Shown: positions 9,122 to 18,147, counted from the first letter of the stretch. The stretch: DNA of 64,000 bases from Bacillus sp. ISL-37 (GCF_018613315.1 NZ_JAGGQL010000023.1:34621-98620), one strand, 5' to 3'. Notes: generated by a model from the letters alone, not told the origin. Program-made: numbers and translations.

Positions 9122-9499
9122 TTATAGAATCACTCCAGAAAACTCCCCAGTCAGCACTTCTTTCTCATTCTGATTCGTACAAATGAAGGACGCTCTTATG
9201 GCAGTCCGATTCTTTTCCTGCTTTTCGTACTTTTCAATTGTCACTTCACAAATGATCGTATCCCCTGTAAAAACAGGCCTGCGGAACTCGAAATTCATAT
9301 TCCGGGCGAGGACGTTATGGTCACCGCCTACTTTGGTCGGCAGTGTGGCTGTTAATAACCCCTGGACAATAAGCCTGCCCTGTTCATCCGGTGTTAAATG
9401 GTGGATTCCCTCGTCACCTGAAATCTCTGTAAACAATTCAACATCTCTGGTTGTAAAAGTCCGCTTAAACGTTATGATATCTCCAACCTGTAATGTCAT
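9122..9499 (-). CDS. MaoC-like hot-dog fold dehydratase
   Basis: A 125-aa single hot-dog domain. The SGDEGIHHL segment near residues 28-36 corresponds to the D-x-N-P-I-H active-site loop of (R)-specific enoyl-CoA hydratases, with the Asp and His kept but Asn-Pro changed, so the substrate may differ. GLLTATLPTKVGG and FEFRRPVFTGDTI are the usual helix and strand. It starts at an ATG after GGAGAGGG. It runs in the same direction as the upstream SDR, with a gene remnant between them. Confidence 0.8.
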   Translation of the reverse strand: MTLQVGDIITFKRTFTTRDVELFTEISGDEGIHHLTPDEQGRLIVQGLLTATLPTKVGGDHNVLARNMNFEFRRPVFTGDTIICEVTIEKYEKQEKNRTAIRASFICTNQNEKEVLTGEFSGVIL

Positions 9500-9548
9500 T
9501 TCCCTCTCCTCCTGTATATGGCCAAATCCATTACTGAATCTAATACAA

Positions 9549-9581
9549 CAAAAAAGGCGCTAATCCTTCCTGGATCACGCC
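9549..9581 (-). terminator. Hairpin terminator after a gene remnant
   Basis: Minus-strand GGCGTGATCC...GGATTAGCGCC then T6. A related hairpin occurs at 46134-46165. Confidence 0.6.
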
Positions 9582-9584
9582 GAT

Positions 9585-9655
9585 TTACCGATCTTTATCA
9601 TCAGTGAATATTTTGAGTGCTCCAAATATCATCACTATCGGGATCACTGACGCGT
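9585..9655 (-). pseudogene. 3' remnant of a small membrane-protein gene (paralogue of 11207-11515)
   Basis: In one minus-strand frame the sequence reads IPIVMIFGALKIFTDDKDR then stop. The gene at 11207-11515 ends VIPIVFIFGGLKIFTDDRDQ. Only about the last 22 codons remain; upstream similarity stops. It probably records a partial duplication or deletion between the two loci. Confidence 0.7.
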
Positions 9656-9676
9656 AGGGACGTACCCTTTGCTTCC

Positions 9677-10633
9677 CTATACCCTGCTTACAGGATGGCT
9701 CGTCAGGCTGATACACATATTCCAGACCTTCTCGATATTCTCTTTATCGTCTGCGTATTTAGGATAAACATTCGGATCCATTAGTTGCTTGATATCCTGC
9801 GCCAGTCCAGCGGAATAATGGGATGGCTCCATCACCTTCCTTTTATCGTTGATGAATTTGCCTGACACATTCTTAAACTCTTCTGAAGTGCATATGTGGA
9901 AGTAGGTGTCGGCCATTGTTTCACGAGGTGCACTGAACACATTCTGAATCCTTGCCGCGAATCTCCAGCCTGACTGAAATTTTTTAATGGTTTCTTTCGA
10001 TAGTTTTATAGCCGAAATTTGCACGGCATTGACGCTGATCCGGTGTTCTTTCAATTCTTCGGCCATTTTAAATGTCATCAGCAACAAGGCCATTTTGGTA
10101 TCTCCGTACATTTTATAGGCGTTGTATGGCCTTTCGTCTTTGATCTCTCCCTGGAGGTTGTCGAACTCAATTTTCCTTTTCGGATCAAAAAAATGCCTGA
10201 TATTGGTCGTGCAGGCGTGTAGGACTCGAGCATCGTCGGACTTTTCAAGCATACCAACCAATTGCCTCGTGAGCAGGAACGGACCTACTGTATTCGTGGC
10301 AAAAGAAAGTTCGATGCCATCCTGGCTTAGCAAATAGTTTTTCTCTCCATGATTTAAATAGGCCGCATTATGAATCAGGATGTCCAGTTTTGGATATTTG
10401 TCTTTTAGCAATGTGGAAAATTGATGGATGGATTTGAATGAAGAAATGTCTAGCTGCAGTAAATCAATATGAGGATTCTTGGTTGCTTCAATTATTTCCT
10501 GTTGGGCGATTTTGCTTCTCTCAAGGTTGCGGCAAGCCAGAACGACGGTGTACCCCTCATTGCCAAACTTGATGGCCGCCGCCTTGCCAATACCAGAATT
10601 CGCTCCTGTAATGACCACGATTTTATCGTTCAT
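9677..10633 (-). CDS. Short-chain dehydrogenase/reductase (SDR) family oxidoreductase
   Basis: A 318-aa cytoplasmic NAD(P)-dependent oxidoreductase of the retinol-dehydrogenase-like SDR branch. The cofactor motif TGANSGIG is at residues 9-16, LDIS near 61-64 and HNAA near 88-91. The catalytic Tyr176 and Lys180 are in YGDTK. The usual catalytic serine position reads ACTTN, so the serine may be replaced by threonine, which is odd. Substrate unknown. A good AGGAGG precedes the ATG. Confidence 0.88.
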   Translation of the reverse strand: MNDKIVVITGANSGIGKAAAIKFGNEGYTVVLACRNLERSKIAQQEIIEATKNPHIDLLQLDISSFKSIHQFSTLLKDKYPKLDILIHNAAYLNHGEKNYLLSQDGIELSFATNTVGPFLLTRQLVGMLEKSDDARVLHACTTNIRHFFDPKRKIEFDNLQGEIKDERPYNAYKMYGDTKMALLLMTFKMAEELKEHRISVNAVQISAIKLSKETIKKFQSGWRFAARIQNVFSAPRETMADTYFHICTSEEFKNVSGKFINDKRKVMEPSHYSAGLAQDIKQLMDPNVYPKYADDKENIEKVWNMCISLTSHPVSRV

Positions 10634-10721
10634 AAGAACCTCCTATGTAAAAAGAATCACTCTATTTATAATAACTTATATTCGCCTTTTTAAGATTCGA
10701 TGGCAGAAATATGTCTCTAAG

Positions 10722-10753
10722 AGAAAAAAAAGAAGCACAGGGTACCGCGCTTC
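10722..10753 (-). terminator. Terminator of the EthD-domain gene
   Basis: GAAGCGCGGT...CCTGTGCTTC hairpin on the minus strand followed by TTTTTTTT. Confidence 0.55.
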
Positions 10754-10768
10754 CTTGCTTCCAATAGT

Positions 10769-11071
10769 TTAATCCACAATCGCCACTACTGGGGGCTTAT
10801 TAAGATAGGCTACTAGATTTTTTACATCTCCCTGCACTTCCTGGAATTCTGGCGTTGCCAGCGCCTGTGTCAAAACTTCCGGACTTTCAAACTGCAGTTC
10901 AGCAATCAAGTACAATTTTTCTTCAGTATACATGGATTGTAGTACACGATGAACCTCTGCACCTTTTAAATTTGGCACTTTCTGAACAAGCGGAATATGA
11001 ACCTCATGATAGTACTTTTCAAAACCTTCTTGGTCTTTCGGTTGATCATAAGTAACAATGATTTTCGCCAT
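10769..11071 (-). CDS. EthD-domain protein
   Basis: About 100 aa, a single dimeric alpha/beta-barrel (ferredoxin-like) domain: IIVTYDQPKDQEGFEKYYHEVHIPLVQKVP is the EthD signature. It was first seen in ethyl-tert-butyl-ether degradation operons, but most members have no assigned reaction. ATG 11071 is chosen because AAAGGGGG lies 6 nt upstream, whereas the ATG at 11077 abuts that site. Confidence 0.85.
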   Translation of the reverse strand: MAKIIVTYDQPKDQEGFEKYYHEVHIPLVQKVPNLKGAEVHRVLQSMYTEEKLYLIAELQFESPEVLTQALATPEFQEVQGDVKNLVAYLNKPPVVAIVD

Positions 11072-11206
11072 CTTCATCCCCCTTTGAAAAAATCAGCCCA
11101 CAAACCCATTATAAAGAACAAAATATCCTCAATAAAGAAATACCCTTCGACAAAATCCTGTGGAAACAGAGGACTGTCCTGCGAATCCTCCCATGATCAA
11201 GTCGGT

Positions 11207-11515
11207 TTACTGGTCTCTATCATCAGTGAATATTTTGAGTCCCCCGAAGATAAACACAATCGGAATGACCACTAATACTAATCGAAGGACATAGATTTCC
11301 AGGATGAGACTCACGACAGCAAAAGGGATGGCAATCATCGAAGTAACCGATACGAATCTTGTATAACGGATAGCCTTGCTTGATATTTCCGGTTCCTCTT
11401 TATACATCCAGCGGCTCCCAAACAAGATACTTTCTTCAGGTTTATAATAAGTCCAAATCAACAAGCCATAGATCGGAACCAAAATAACCACGGTAAAAAA
11501 AATCGTTGCAGCCAC
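11207..11515 (-). CDS. Small membrane protein of unknown function
   Basis: 102 aa with an N-terminal membrane helix and a hydrophobic hairpin in the second half (SMIAIPFAVVSLILEIYVLRLVLVVIPIVFIFG), ending in KIFTDDRDQ. AGGGAGG precedes the ATG. A decayed copy of its 3' end lies at 9585-9655. Family not recognised. Confidence 0.7.
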   Translation of the reverse strand: MAATIFFTVVILVPIYGLLIWTYYKPEESILFGSRWMYKEEPEISSKAIRYTRFVSVTSMIAIPFAVVSLILEIYVLRLVLVVIPIVFIFGGLKIFTDDRDQ

Positions 11516-11608
11516 AATGCACCTCCCTGAGAGTTCAGCGTTGGACCCTATCTAATGTTACGCTTTTACTCTGAAAAGGTTTCATTTTAATAAGCAACGT
11601 CCCCCGCT

Positions 11609-12616
11609 TCATTTCAAATATGCTTTATAAAATCCGGATGCTGTATCGATAATCAAAACAATCGTAAACCCAATGACGACCCATGCTTTGGATTGCATCC
11701 ATATGGTTTTTATCAGCTCGTACGTATCCTGGTTTAAATGGGCTTGGCTCACCTGGTTCAACTCTTGCATAAAGTTGGGGTTCCAAATCGCCTGGTCCTT
11801 AAATAAGAATGCTACAAGAATCAAGGTGACTGCATTCAGAATCAAATTATACAATGCTAGTTTTTTCGTCCATTTTCCGATGATCAGCTTTAGTCCTTCT
11901 TTTAAAATCCCAATCATCGTGATGACATAAATGATGTTGATGAATTGTTCTATACGCTCATTATTTAAAAACGGAATAACGTTTACTAGTTCGCCACCAT
12001 CAAACATCATGACTCCAAACACGTGGTTGGAAGTATGGAGGAAGACAAGGAATAGGATAGAAAATACGATTCCTGTGATTGCTTCGCCGCGCTTGATCCG
12101 TTTTTTCTGTTCCGGTACTGGTGGCAGGTCAGACGGTGACCATTTTTCATTTTCTTCAGCCATTCCTTCATTTGGTGCGACCCCTTTATATTGAGCAATC
12201 GCAAATCCGACTGTTATCCAAACGAACGCCTGCATGCTGGCGCTGATGACTGATGTAACAAAACCAAAAATATGCTCAATCACCGAGCGGGGTTCAACCA
12301 TGGATTCAATGACAAACACGACACTCATGGCGACCAGCAACGCAAAAAAGACTATTTTCAGTACAGTTAAATATGGGTGGAAGAGTTCTGGTCCGATCAA
12401 ATACCTTTTTGATCCGCGGTACTTTTCAGCTAAGTCCTTCGGGTGGCCCAGCTCAAGCAGGACACCTTCCACATCCTCTTGGGAAGTAGGACGTCCATTT
12501 GTTCTTTCTCCAAGCATATCTTCAATCAAACCCCTCAATTCCATCGCAATATCTGCTCTCTGAGACTGCGGAAGCCTGTGGGTTACAGCATAAATATACT
12601 TCTCAATCATCTCCAT
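11609..12616 (-). CDS. HAAS-domain integral membrane protein (PadR partner)
   Basis: The N-terminal 75 residues (IEKYIYAVTHRLPQSQRADIA..., DVEGVLLELGHPKDLAEKYRG) form a HAAS (HTH-associated alpha-helical signalling) domain. The remainder has five or six membrane helices with a basic cytoplasmic loop near residues 160-180. Such proteins are usually encoded beside a PadR repressor. ATG 12616 has GGGGGAGG 7 nt upstream and lies inside the end of padR, so translation is probably coupled (14-bp overlap). Its own role is unknown; sensing of envelope state is an inference. Confidence 0.8.
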   Translation of the reverse strand: MEMIEKYIYAVTHRLPQSQRADIAMELRGLIEDMLGERTNGRPTSQEDVEGVLLELGHPKDLAEKYRGSKRYLIGPELFHPYLTVLKIVFFALLVAMSVVFVIESMVEPRSVIEHIFGFVTSVISASMQAFVWITVGFAIAQYKGVAPNEGMAEENEKWSPSDLPPVPEQKKRIKRGEAITGIVFSILFLVFLHTSNHVFGVMMFDGGELVNVIPFLNNERIEQFINIIYVITMIGILKEGLKLIIGKWTKKLALYNLILNAVTLILVAFLFKDQAIWNPNFMQELNQVSQAHLNQDTYELIKTIWMQSKAWVVIGFTIVLIIDTASGFYKAYLK

Positions 12617-12962
12617 TTTCGGTTCCTCCCCCATTGATCAGCCCATCCATACTTGAGGCCATCTTCTTCCATTCATCCAGCAGCTTTATATAAACGTCTT
12701 TTCCAAGAGCACTCAGCAAGTAAAATTTCCGAGGGCGCGCTTCATTTGTATCCCATTCACTAATCAGTAATCCCTGCTTTTCCAGCCTTCTAAGCAAAGG
12801 ATATAAGGTCCCCGCTTCCACCTGAACCCCTTTTTCCGCCAGTATTGAGACGAGTGAATATCCATACTGAGGTTTTTCAAGTTGGCTCAATACAGCAATC
12901 GTAATCGTGCCCCTGCGCAATTCCTGAAGTAATTTATCGACCATTTCATTCACATTGCTCAT
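12603..12962 (-). CDS. PadR-family transcriptional regulator
   Basis: 119 aa, one winged-helix domain. TIAVLSQLEKPQYGYSLVSILAEKGVQVEAGTLYPLLRRLEKQGLL is the PadR signature. The C-terminal helix (LLDEWKKMASSMDGLING) would dimerise. ATG 12962 follows GTAGGAG; the longer reading frame to 13019 overlaps the promoter. It is likely the repressor of itself and of the overlapping HAAS membrane gene. Confidence 0.9.
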   Translation of the reverse strand: MSNVNEMVDKLLQELRRGTITIAVLSQLEKPQYGYSLVSILAEKGVQVEAGTLYPLLRRLEKQGLLISEWDTNEARPRKFYLLSALGKDVYIKLLDEWKKMASSMDGLINGGGTENGDD

Positions 12963-12981
12963 TGTATCAACTCCTACCCTC

Positions 12982-13011
12982 AGTATAGTGTATGACGTAC
13001 AGTATTGTAAA
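12982..13011 (-). promoter_or_regulatory. Predicted sigma-A promoter of padR
   Basis: Minus-strand -35 TTTACA (13006-13011), an 18-nt spacer and -10 TATACT (12982-12987), ending 19 nt before the padR ATG. Confidence 0.6.
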
Positions 13012-13053
13012 TGATACATTATTAATTTCTAAAATATCACCAGTGGATTTTTC

Positions 13054-13073
13054 TTAATCAAACGTTTGATTAA
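13054..13073. promoter_or_regulatory. Perfect 20-bp palindrome, TetR-type operator candidate
   Basis: TTAATCAAACGTTTGATTAA is fully self-complementary and lies about 45 bp upstream of the padR -35 box. Its form (AATCAAACG/CGTTTGATT) resembles TetR-family operators. No TetR gene is in the window. Confidence 0.55.
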
Positions 13074-13106
13074 AGAGGGTTAAGACCTTACCAATCCAGA
13101 CTTTTA

Positions 13107-13143
13107 TAAAAAAAACGCCCAGAGCCCAAAAGCTCTGAACGTT
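13107..13143 (-). terminator. Terminator of the 13248-14126 gene
   Basis: Minus-strand ACGTTCAGAGC...CTCTGGGCGT hairpin followed by T8. Confidence 0.75.
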
Positions 13144-13247
13144 ATCATCATAAATGTTTTATGTTGTTGTAAACTCTCAATTTTACCAATAGGTTCTTTT
13201 TCTGGTCAAAAGCTTAACAATCGGTTGATAGCTGTCCGTTTACAGAT

Positions 13248-14126
13248 TTACTCGCTACCTAATGGAAATAAAGGATACTCCCATCGATGGGTACATTCCT
13301 CCAGCATATAATACCCGCGCTCTTCATTGGGCACGATGCGGGTGCATTGTTGTTGTGGAATCGGCCCCTTGTCCCCTTCGCTTGTTACCTCAATCCAGCT
13401 CTCGTCTGCTGACTCGTCATAGCGTGTGACCAGCTGATTTCCATTTACATGGATTGTGTAGCCGTTCTCTCGCATCTTGGTCTTTTCCATGAAAACCTCG
13501 ATTTCTTTAATGATCTCTTCCCCAATTCTTACCGATTCTGAATCCTTACCTCTTGCCAATTCTGTATCCTCACTTCTTGTCACTTCCGAATCACCAAGAT
13601 GCACTTCTTTCATCCCCTGCCAGGCAGGAAAACGAATCGTATTTTCCGTAATCCACTCAGCACTTTCCATACCTATGATTCCTACTGCATCCAGTCTAGG
13701 ATGTTCATTATCTTGAATAACCATTTTAATCGATTGATCATCAAGAAGCTTACCTACTAGACCAAGCTTTGTTTTATAAAAGTTGTACTGGTAAGTGGTT
13801 TCACCTAATGAAAAATGTCGGTATTCAATAATGACAGATTGCTTGTTCCATGGCGAATCAATCTTCGTGTAGCTATAATCCCAGAGCAAAACCATAAAAC
13901 TATGAACCAGCAATAATGGCAAAATCACAGCCATACCAGCGATCGTCCACCTTTTTCTATACCTGGTGGAACGATAAGCGACTACAGCTAATACCAAAAA
14001 ATTCAACGCTAATGGAATGATATAACCCGTTGGCTTTAAGAACAGAAAGAAATAACCCGCCAAATGCATGGTGACAAGCAATAAGTCCACTCCACCTAGC
14101 AGCAATAATACTCTCTTATTATCCAT
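13248..14126 (-). CDS. Membrane protein of unknown function with extracytoplasmic domain
   Basis: About 292 aa. Three or four membrane helices fill the first 105 residues (RVLLLLGGVDLLLV..., FLFLKPTGYIIPLALNFLVLA, WTIAGMAVILPLLLV). A soluble, mostly beta domain follows (YQYNFYKTKLGLVGKLL, NTIRFPAWQGMKEVHLGD). It is interrupted by a short charged repeat in which SEVTRSED, TELARGKD and SESVRIGE resemble one another. Start ATG 14126 with a weak TGGGG upstream. Not recognised. Confidence 0.65.
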   Translation of the reverse strand: MDNKRVLLLLGGVDLLLVTMHLAGYFFLFLKPTGYIIPLALNFLVLAVVAYRSTRYRKRWTIAGMAVILPLLLVHSFMVLLWDYSYTKIDSPWNKQSVIIEYRHFSLGETTYQYNFYKTKLGLVGKLLDDQSIKMVIQDNEHPRLDAVGIIGMESAEWITENTIRFPAWQGMKEVHLGDSEVTRSEDTELARGKDSESVRIGEEIIKEIEVFMEKTKMRENGYTIHVNGNQLVTRYDESADESWIEVTSEGDKGPIPQQQCTRIVPNEERGYYMLEECTHRWEYPLFPLGSE

Positions 14127-14278
14127 CGAATTCAAACCCCATTTTTCATCATGACCGAATTTCGGCTATTCCCGTTATTTTAACAGGCGTTAATCTGCCA
14201 AAATCTCCTCCATCAGCAACTGTTATTAAAGTTAATTTAACACAGTTTCAGAAGACTCGATAACAATCCCCGTTTCAA

Positions 14279-15391
14279 TCATGCTTCCAATCCTTTTTTC
14301 TTAATAAAAGTCACGATAAAAATGAGTATGGGCAGCAAAATGGCCATGGGCAGGTGTATGAATATCGGTACAAACTTTAACCCGACAAGTAGATGTTCTG
14401 ATATGTTTTCTGCATATGTATAGGAAAGCAAATAGATCACCACTAGAACAAAAAAGGTAAGGAGTTTAGGATTTATCTTAGGGATGCTGTATTTTGCCAG
14501 TTTTACACTTGCGAATGTGAAAGTAGCAATTTTAAAGTATCCGCCAAAGATTATGACAATCACCGCAAAGATATCCAGGCGTTCAATGAAATTGAAGAGG
14601 GTTACCCTTTCAATGGCACTTATAATGGGAAAAGTGTAGTTAACGGCTAATTCCGGATGCAATGCTCCAATGGCTAAAAATGAAAACAGCGATAGCAATA
14701 CTGTAAAAAAGATAATGATGTAGCTTCCTTTTTTAGATAGATGTTTTCTGTGTTCAGAATTCAAGTGAGGAAAAATCATTAAGAAAGCAATCAGCTCACC
14801 AAAAGGAAAGACAATCATTGTTGGAAGGGTTTTGGCGATTTTTTTTACATCCATAGCAAAGATAGGATCAATGTATTCCCAATGAAACGTCCCGCTAACG
14901 ACAATCCAGAAGGGAATTAGTATGAGAAATAGCACAGTTACTACGCCTATAATAACAGCTGATCGGATAAAGGCTTCTAGCCCTTTGACATATGTATAGA
15001 CAATCACAAGAAAGATTGAGAATTTTACCAGGAACGGGTGCATCGAATAAAGCAAAGTACTGGTGATGAACATGCTAAAATCCGTTAATACGCGGGAAGC
15101 CAGATAAGCAAAGTAAAGTGCATACATTAGAGATGCAGCAAAACCGAGAAACTTCCCAAGATTTCTTTTCAAAATCAGATGAAGATTCCCGAACTCATTG
15201 TTCCTCCAAATATAGACATACAAATGGAATAAAAGCAGACCGATGCTCCCTGCCGCGAGACTGACGACCCAGGCAGCCTTCTCTGCTTGTAAGTTCAGCC
15301 CAAAAATAACGGAGCTTCCAATCAGGAAGAGCAGCATCGTAAACAACGTCTCGATAATCCCTATAGTTGGTTTGTTCTCCACCTTATCCAT
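14279..15391 (-). CDS. Spore germinant receptor B subunit (GerAB/GerKB-type permease)
   Basis: About 370 aa, ten predicted membrane helices, of the endospore-germination permease family (APC superfamily). In ger receptors the B subunit binds germinant and forms the channel with the A subunit. The N-terminus PTIGIIETLFTMLLFLIGSSVIFG and the middle LPTMIVFPFGELIAFLMIFP fit the family. The start is uncertain: ATG 15391 lies inside the end of the C-subunit gene, with GGGAG abutting it, while the GTG at 15382 is better spaced. Third gene of the operon (order A-C-B). Confidence 0.88.
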   Translation of the reverse strand: MDKVENKPTIGIIETLFTMLLFLIGSSVIFGLNLQAEKAAWVVSLAAGSIGLLLFHLYVYIWRNNEFGNLHLILKRNLGKFLGFAASLMYALYFAYLASRVLTDFSMFITSTLLYSMHPFLVKFSIFLVIVYTYVKGLEAFIRSAVIIGVVTVLFLILIPFWIVVSGTFHWEYIDPIFAMDVKKIAKTLPTMIVFPFGELIAFLMIFPHLNSEHRKHLSKKGSYIIIFFTVLLSLFSFLAIGALHPELAVNYTFPIISAIERVTLFNFIERLDIFAVIVIIFGGYFKIATFTFASVKLAKYSIPKINPKLLTFFVLVVIYLLSYTYAENISEHLLVGLKFVPIFIHLPMAILLPILIFIVTFIKKKGLEA

Positions 15392-16556
15392 CTCCCGCTT
15401 TGTATTTCCCAATATTTTGTACCGTAATTTTCGTAGAAAGCTGGATGTCAGCATTTTTCAATTCTGAAGGCCAATCCGACTTTACCTTTTTCCAGTGTTC
15501 CGGACTTTCTTCTCGCATGATTAAACCCAACCCCAATGGGTCTAGCTCATGTTCCTGTGCAATCGTAAGTAGATGATCGACGTTCTTCTGAATCGTTTTT
15601 TTCAATTGTTTTTCGAGCAGCTTAATTTCTTCCGGGTTGTCCAAATTCACTTCACATTCGAACTGGCTGATATCACCCTTAAGTTTCAAGTCAAAATGGT
15701 AGATATACTTGTCTTCATAAATTTCGACTTTCCCCTCTCTCGCCTTGTTGCCAAGGACACGGAAGGTAAAAACGGCATTTTCACCTTTAGGGCAATCGGC
15801 TACAACTGAAAAACCAGATTCGACTCCCTGCAGCATCGACAGGTAGGCAGCATCTCTGTAATCGAGAAAGGTGGCCAGCTGATCTTCCTTAAAGAGAGCC
15901 AGGCCTCCATAGGCGACATGGGCAGGGCTCGTTGTTTCCAGGTTCCCTTTCGTTTGCCCGCTTTTCAGGTCTCCTGCCAAGCTGATAAAAGGCAAGGCGA
16001 TGTCTTTTCCTTCCTTGATCTCATCCACCTTGATTTCAGTAGCAGTCCTGGGAATATCCCTCCCCAATTTATCCAGGATGTTGGAAATTTCAAATGCAGA
16101 AAAGCCCTCAATCGGTGAATAGACCTTTAACAATTCACTCGCGTCCACATCCTTGATGATCACCATATTCGCATCTATCGGAACCTGTGCTGAGTGCATA
16201 ACATATTCCGCAACGTCCTTGGTTTTTCCCTCGCGAGCTAATTTTTCACTTAAAATGATCACTTCCACCTGCTTTAAATGCACAAACCGGGAAAGGTTGA
16301 CAGAAATCCTCTCAAGGGCCGTATCAATGGTCTTCCCAGTAGCTTTGTACACAACATACGGTGAAATTGGGACCGGTGTCTTCCCAGCAATGGCCGCTGG
16401 ATTAATCAATTGCAGGGATAGCTCATACCCATCCTCTGCATAATCGACACCCATAGCAAATGTAAATGAAATTTCATTTAACTCATGTTTATCCAACGGT
16501 GCGAGAAAGACCGCCGCTATCGATAAAAGTATAAAAAGGGAATAGAGATATTTCAT
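15384..16556 (-). CDS. Spore germinant receptor C subunit (Ger(x)C family), lacking the lipobox cysteine
   Basis: 390 aa, three-domain Ger(x)C protein, normally a lipoprotein of the spore inner membrane that completes the germinant receptor. Family landmarks are visible: DKHELNEISFTFAMGVDY (usually C-W-D-R-x-E-L-N-E), GKTIDTALERISVNLSRFVHLKQVEVIILSEKLA, and VYSPIEGFSAFE. Unusually, the hydrophobic N-terminus ends FLAPLDKHELNE: the lipobox Cys and following Trp are replaced, so lipidation is not possible and the helix may stay as an anchor. The stop overlaps the B-subunit start. Confidence 0.9.
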   Translation of the reverse strand: MKYLYSLFILLSIAAVFLAPLDKHELNEISFTFAMGVDYAEDGYELSLQLINPAAIAGKTPVPISPYVVYKATGKTIDTALERISVNLSRFVHLKQVEVIILSEKLAREGKTKDVAEYVMHSAQVPIDANMVIIKDVDASELLKVYSPIEGFSAFEISNILDKLGRDIPRTATEIKVDEIKEGKDIALPFISLAGDLKSGQTKGNLETTSPAHVAYGGLALFKEDQLATFLDYRDAAYLSMLQGVESGFSVVADCPKGENAVFTFRVLGNKAREGKVEIYEDKYIYHFDLKLKGDISQFECEVNLDNPEEIKLLEKQLKKTIQKNVDHLLTIAQEHELDPLGLGLIMREESPEHWKKVKSDWPSELKNADIQLSTKITVQNIGKYKAGDG

Positions 16557-16566
16557 GGGTTATCAC

Positions 16567-18030
16567 TCATTTACGGCTATTTTTAAGAAGATCGTCCTTA
16601 TCATACTTTTTAGGTGAATTGATGATCTTTTTTAACGAGAACCGAATAAAGGTGTCTTTTAGGTCGGCAGTTTTCACAGGTGTAATCGGTGATAAATATG
16701 GAACTCCAAAGCTGTTTAAGGAAGCCAGATGGTTGATTAACACAATCGTTCCGAGTATGACTCCATATAAACCGAATGCACTGGACAAAAAAACCATGAT
16801 ATAACGGATCGCTTTGATGGCGTTACCGAAGGGATGGACAGGTATCGCGAAATTAAGAACATAGGTAGCTGAAATGATTACGAGTGTCGAGAGCTGAACG
16901 ATTCCCGCCTCGGCCGCAGATTGCCCTAAAATAATGGTCCCGATGATGGAAAAAGCAAGCATGATGCCCGTCGGTAAACGGATGGAGCTTTCCAGTAACA
17001 CTTCGAAAATCACCATCAGAAGGAGGACTTCAATGACTAAAGGCAGCGGAACAATTTGCCTTTGTGCCGCCAGGCTGACAAGCAGCTCACTCGGAATAAG
17101 CTCCTGGTGGAATAACACAAATGCGATATAAAAAGGGATCAGAAAGATGGAAGTAACAAACGAGCAGATTCGGATTAACCGGGTGAAATCGAACATCGAG
17201 CTTTCATAATAATCTTCAGGCGAATGGAAAAACTGGATGAACAACGCTGGCACAATCAAAACATCAGGAGAACCATCGCAAATGATGGCTATTTTCCCCT
17301 CCAATAAATGGCCTGCCACAACATCCGGACGTTCCGTTGCAAGCACCAATGGGAATGGCGTAATTTGATCGCTGGTGATGCTTTCTTGGATATAGGAGGA
17401 ATCCAGAATCGATTTCAAGTCAATGGATTTCACCTTGCTTTTAACATGATCGACGATATCATGATCCGCTTTGTCAGCTAAATAGAGCAGGAAGACGCCA
17501 GTGTTGGTTTCCTCCCCTATGGTTTGATCCTCGATTGTCAATTGATCATTTTTAATGAAGCGTTTTATAAGGGATATATTATTATTGGCAAGCTCTGTAA
17601 AACCGATTTGCGGCCCCTTTAAAACTCTCTGGGTCTGCGGCGGCGAAAGGGAACGATCCTTCCAGTCTGCAGTATCAGCCGAGATGCATCTGTTCACTCC
17701 ATCGATGAAAATGAGCGTATTCCCGTCAGATAACTCCTTGATTGCTTCCTCCAACTCTGACATTATTTTAATTTTGGAAATCTCAATCGTGTTTTCGATT
17801 TGCGCAATAGGGTTCCTCGACAATTCCTTGATTTTTAACAAAGGTCCCAAAATATGCTCTTGAATCACCTTTTTATCTGCAATAGTATCCAAATACACTA
17901 AACAGCCCGTTGCTTTTGATGAAAAAAAGAACGAGCGGATTATCAATTCTTTATTATGATGAAATGCATTTTGAATGAAGGAAGTATTTTCGTTCAATAC
18001 TTTGGAAATCAAGGCTTTTTCACTGCTCAT
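16567..18030 (-). CDS. Spore germinant receptor A subunit (GerAA/GerKA-type)
   Basis: About 487 aa. A soluble N-terminal domain of about 290 residues carries the family segments RSFFFSSKATGCLVYLDT, NTLIFIDG and FPLVLATERPDVVAGHLLEGKIAIICDGSP. A C-terminal domain with four or five membrane helices follows (VPLPLVIEVLLLMVIFEVLLE, LPTGIMLAFSIIGTIILGQ). The A subunit forms the ring-shaped channel of germinant receptors in the spore inner membrane. ATG 18030 is preferred over a TTG at 18042. First gene of the operon; the C-subunit gene starts 10 bp after its stop. Expected to be expressed in the forespore. Confidence 0.93.
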   Translation of the reverse strand: MSSEKALISKVLNENTSFIQNAFHHNKELIIRSFFFSSKATGCLVYLDTIADKKVIQEHILGPLLKIKELSRNPIAQIENTIEISKIKIMSELEEAIKELSDGNTLIFIDGVNRCISADTADWKDRSLSPPQTQRVLKGPQIGFTELANNNISLIKRFIKNDQLTIEDQTIGEETNTGVFLLYLADKADHDIVDHVKSKVKSIDLKSILDSSYIQESITSDQITPFPLVLATERPDVVAGHLLEGKIAIICDGSPDVLIVPALFIQFFHSPEDYYESSMFDFTRLIRICSFVTSIFLIPFYIAFVLFHQELIPSELLVSLAAQRQIVPLPLVIEVLLLMVIFEVLLESSIRLPTGIMLAFSIIGTIILGQSAAEAGIVQLSTLVIISATYVLNFAIPVHPFGNAIKAIRYIMVFLSSAFGLYGVILGTIVLINHLASLNSFGVPYLSPITPVKTADLKDTFIRFSLKKIINSPKKYDKDDLLKNSRK

Positions 18031-18147
18031 ATAAACACCCAAATTGGTTTTTACCTTAATTTTCCCAACGGAGAGGTTACTATACCTTGCACGGATTATA
18101 GGTGAGTTTCTTTTTGATATTGTTCAGTTTCATTCTAATGAGAAAAA

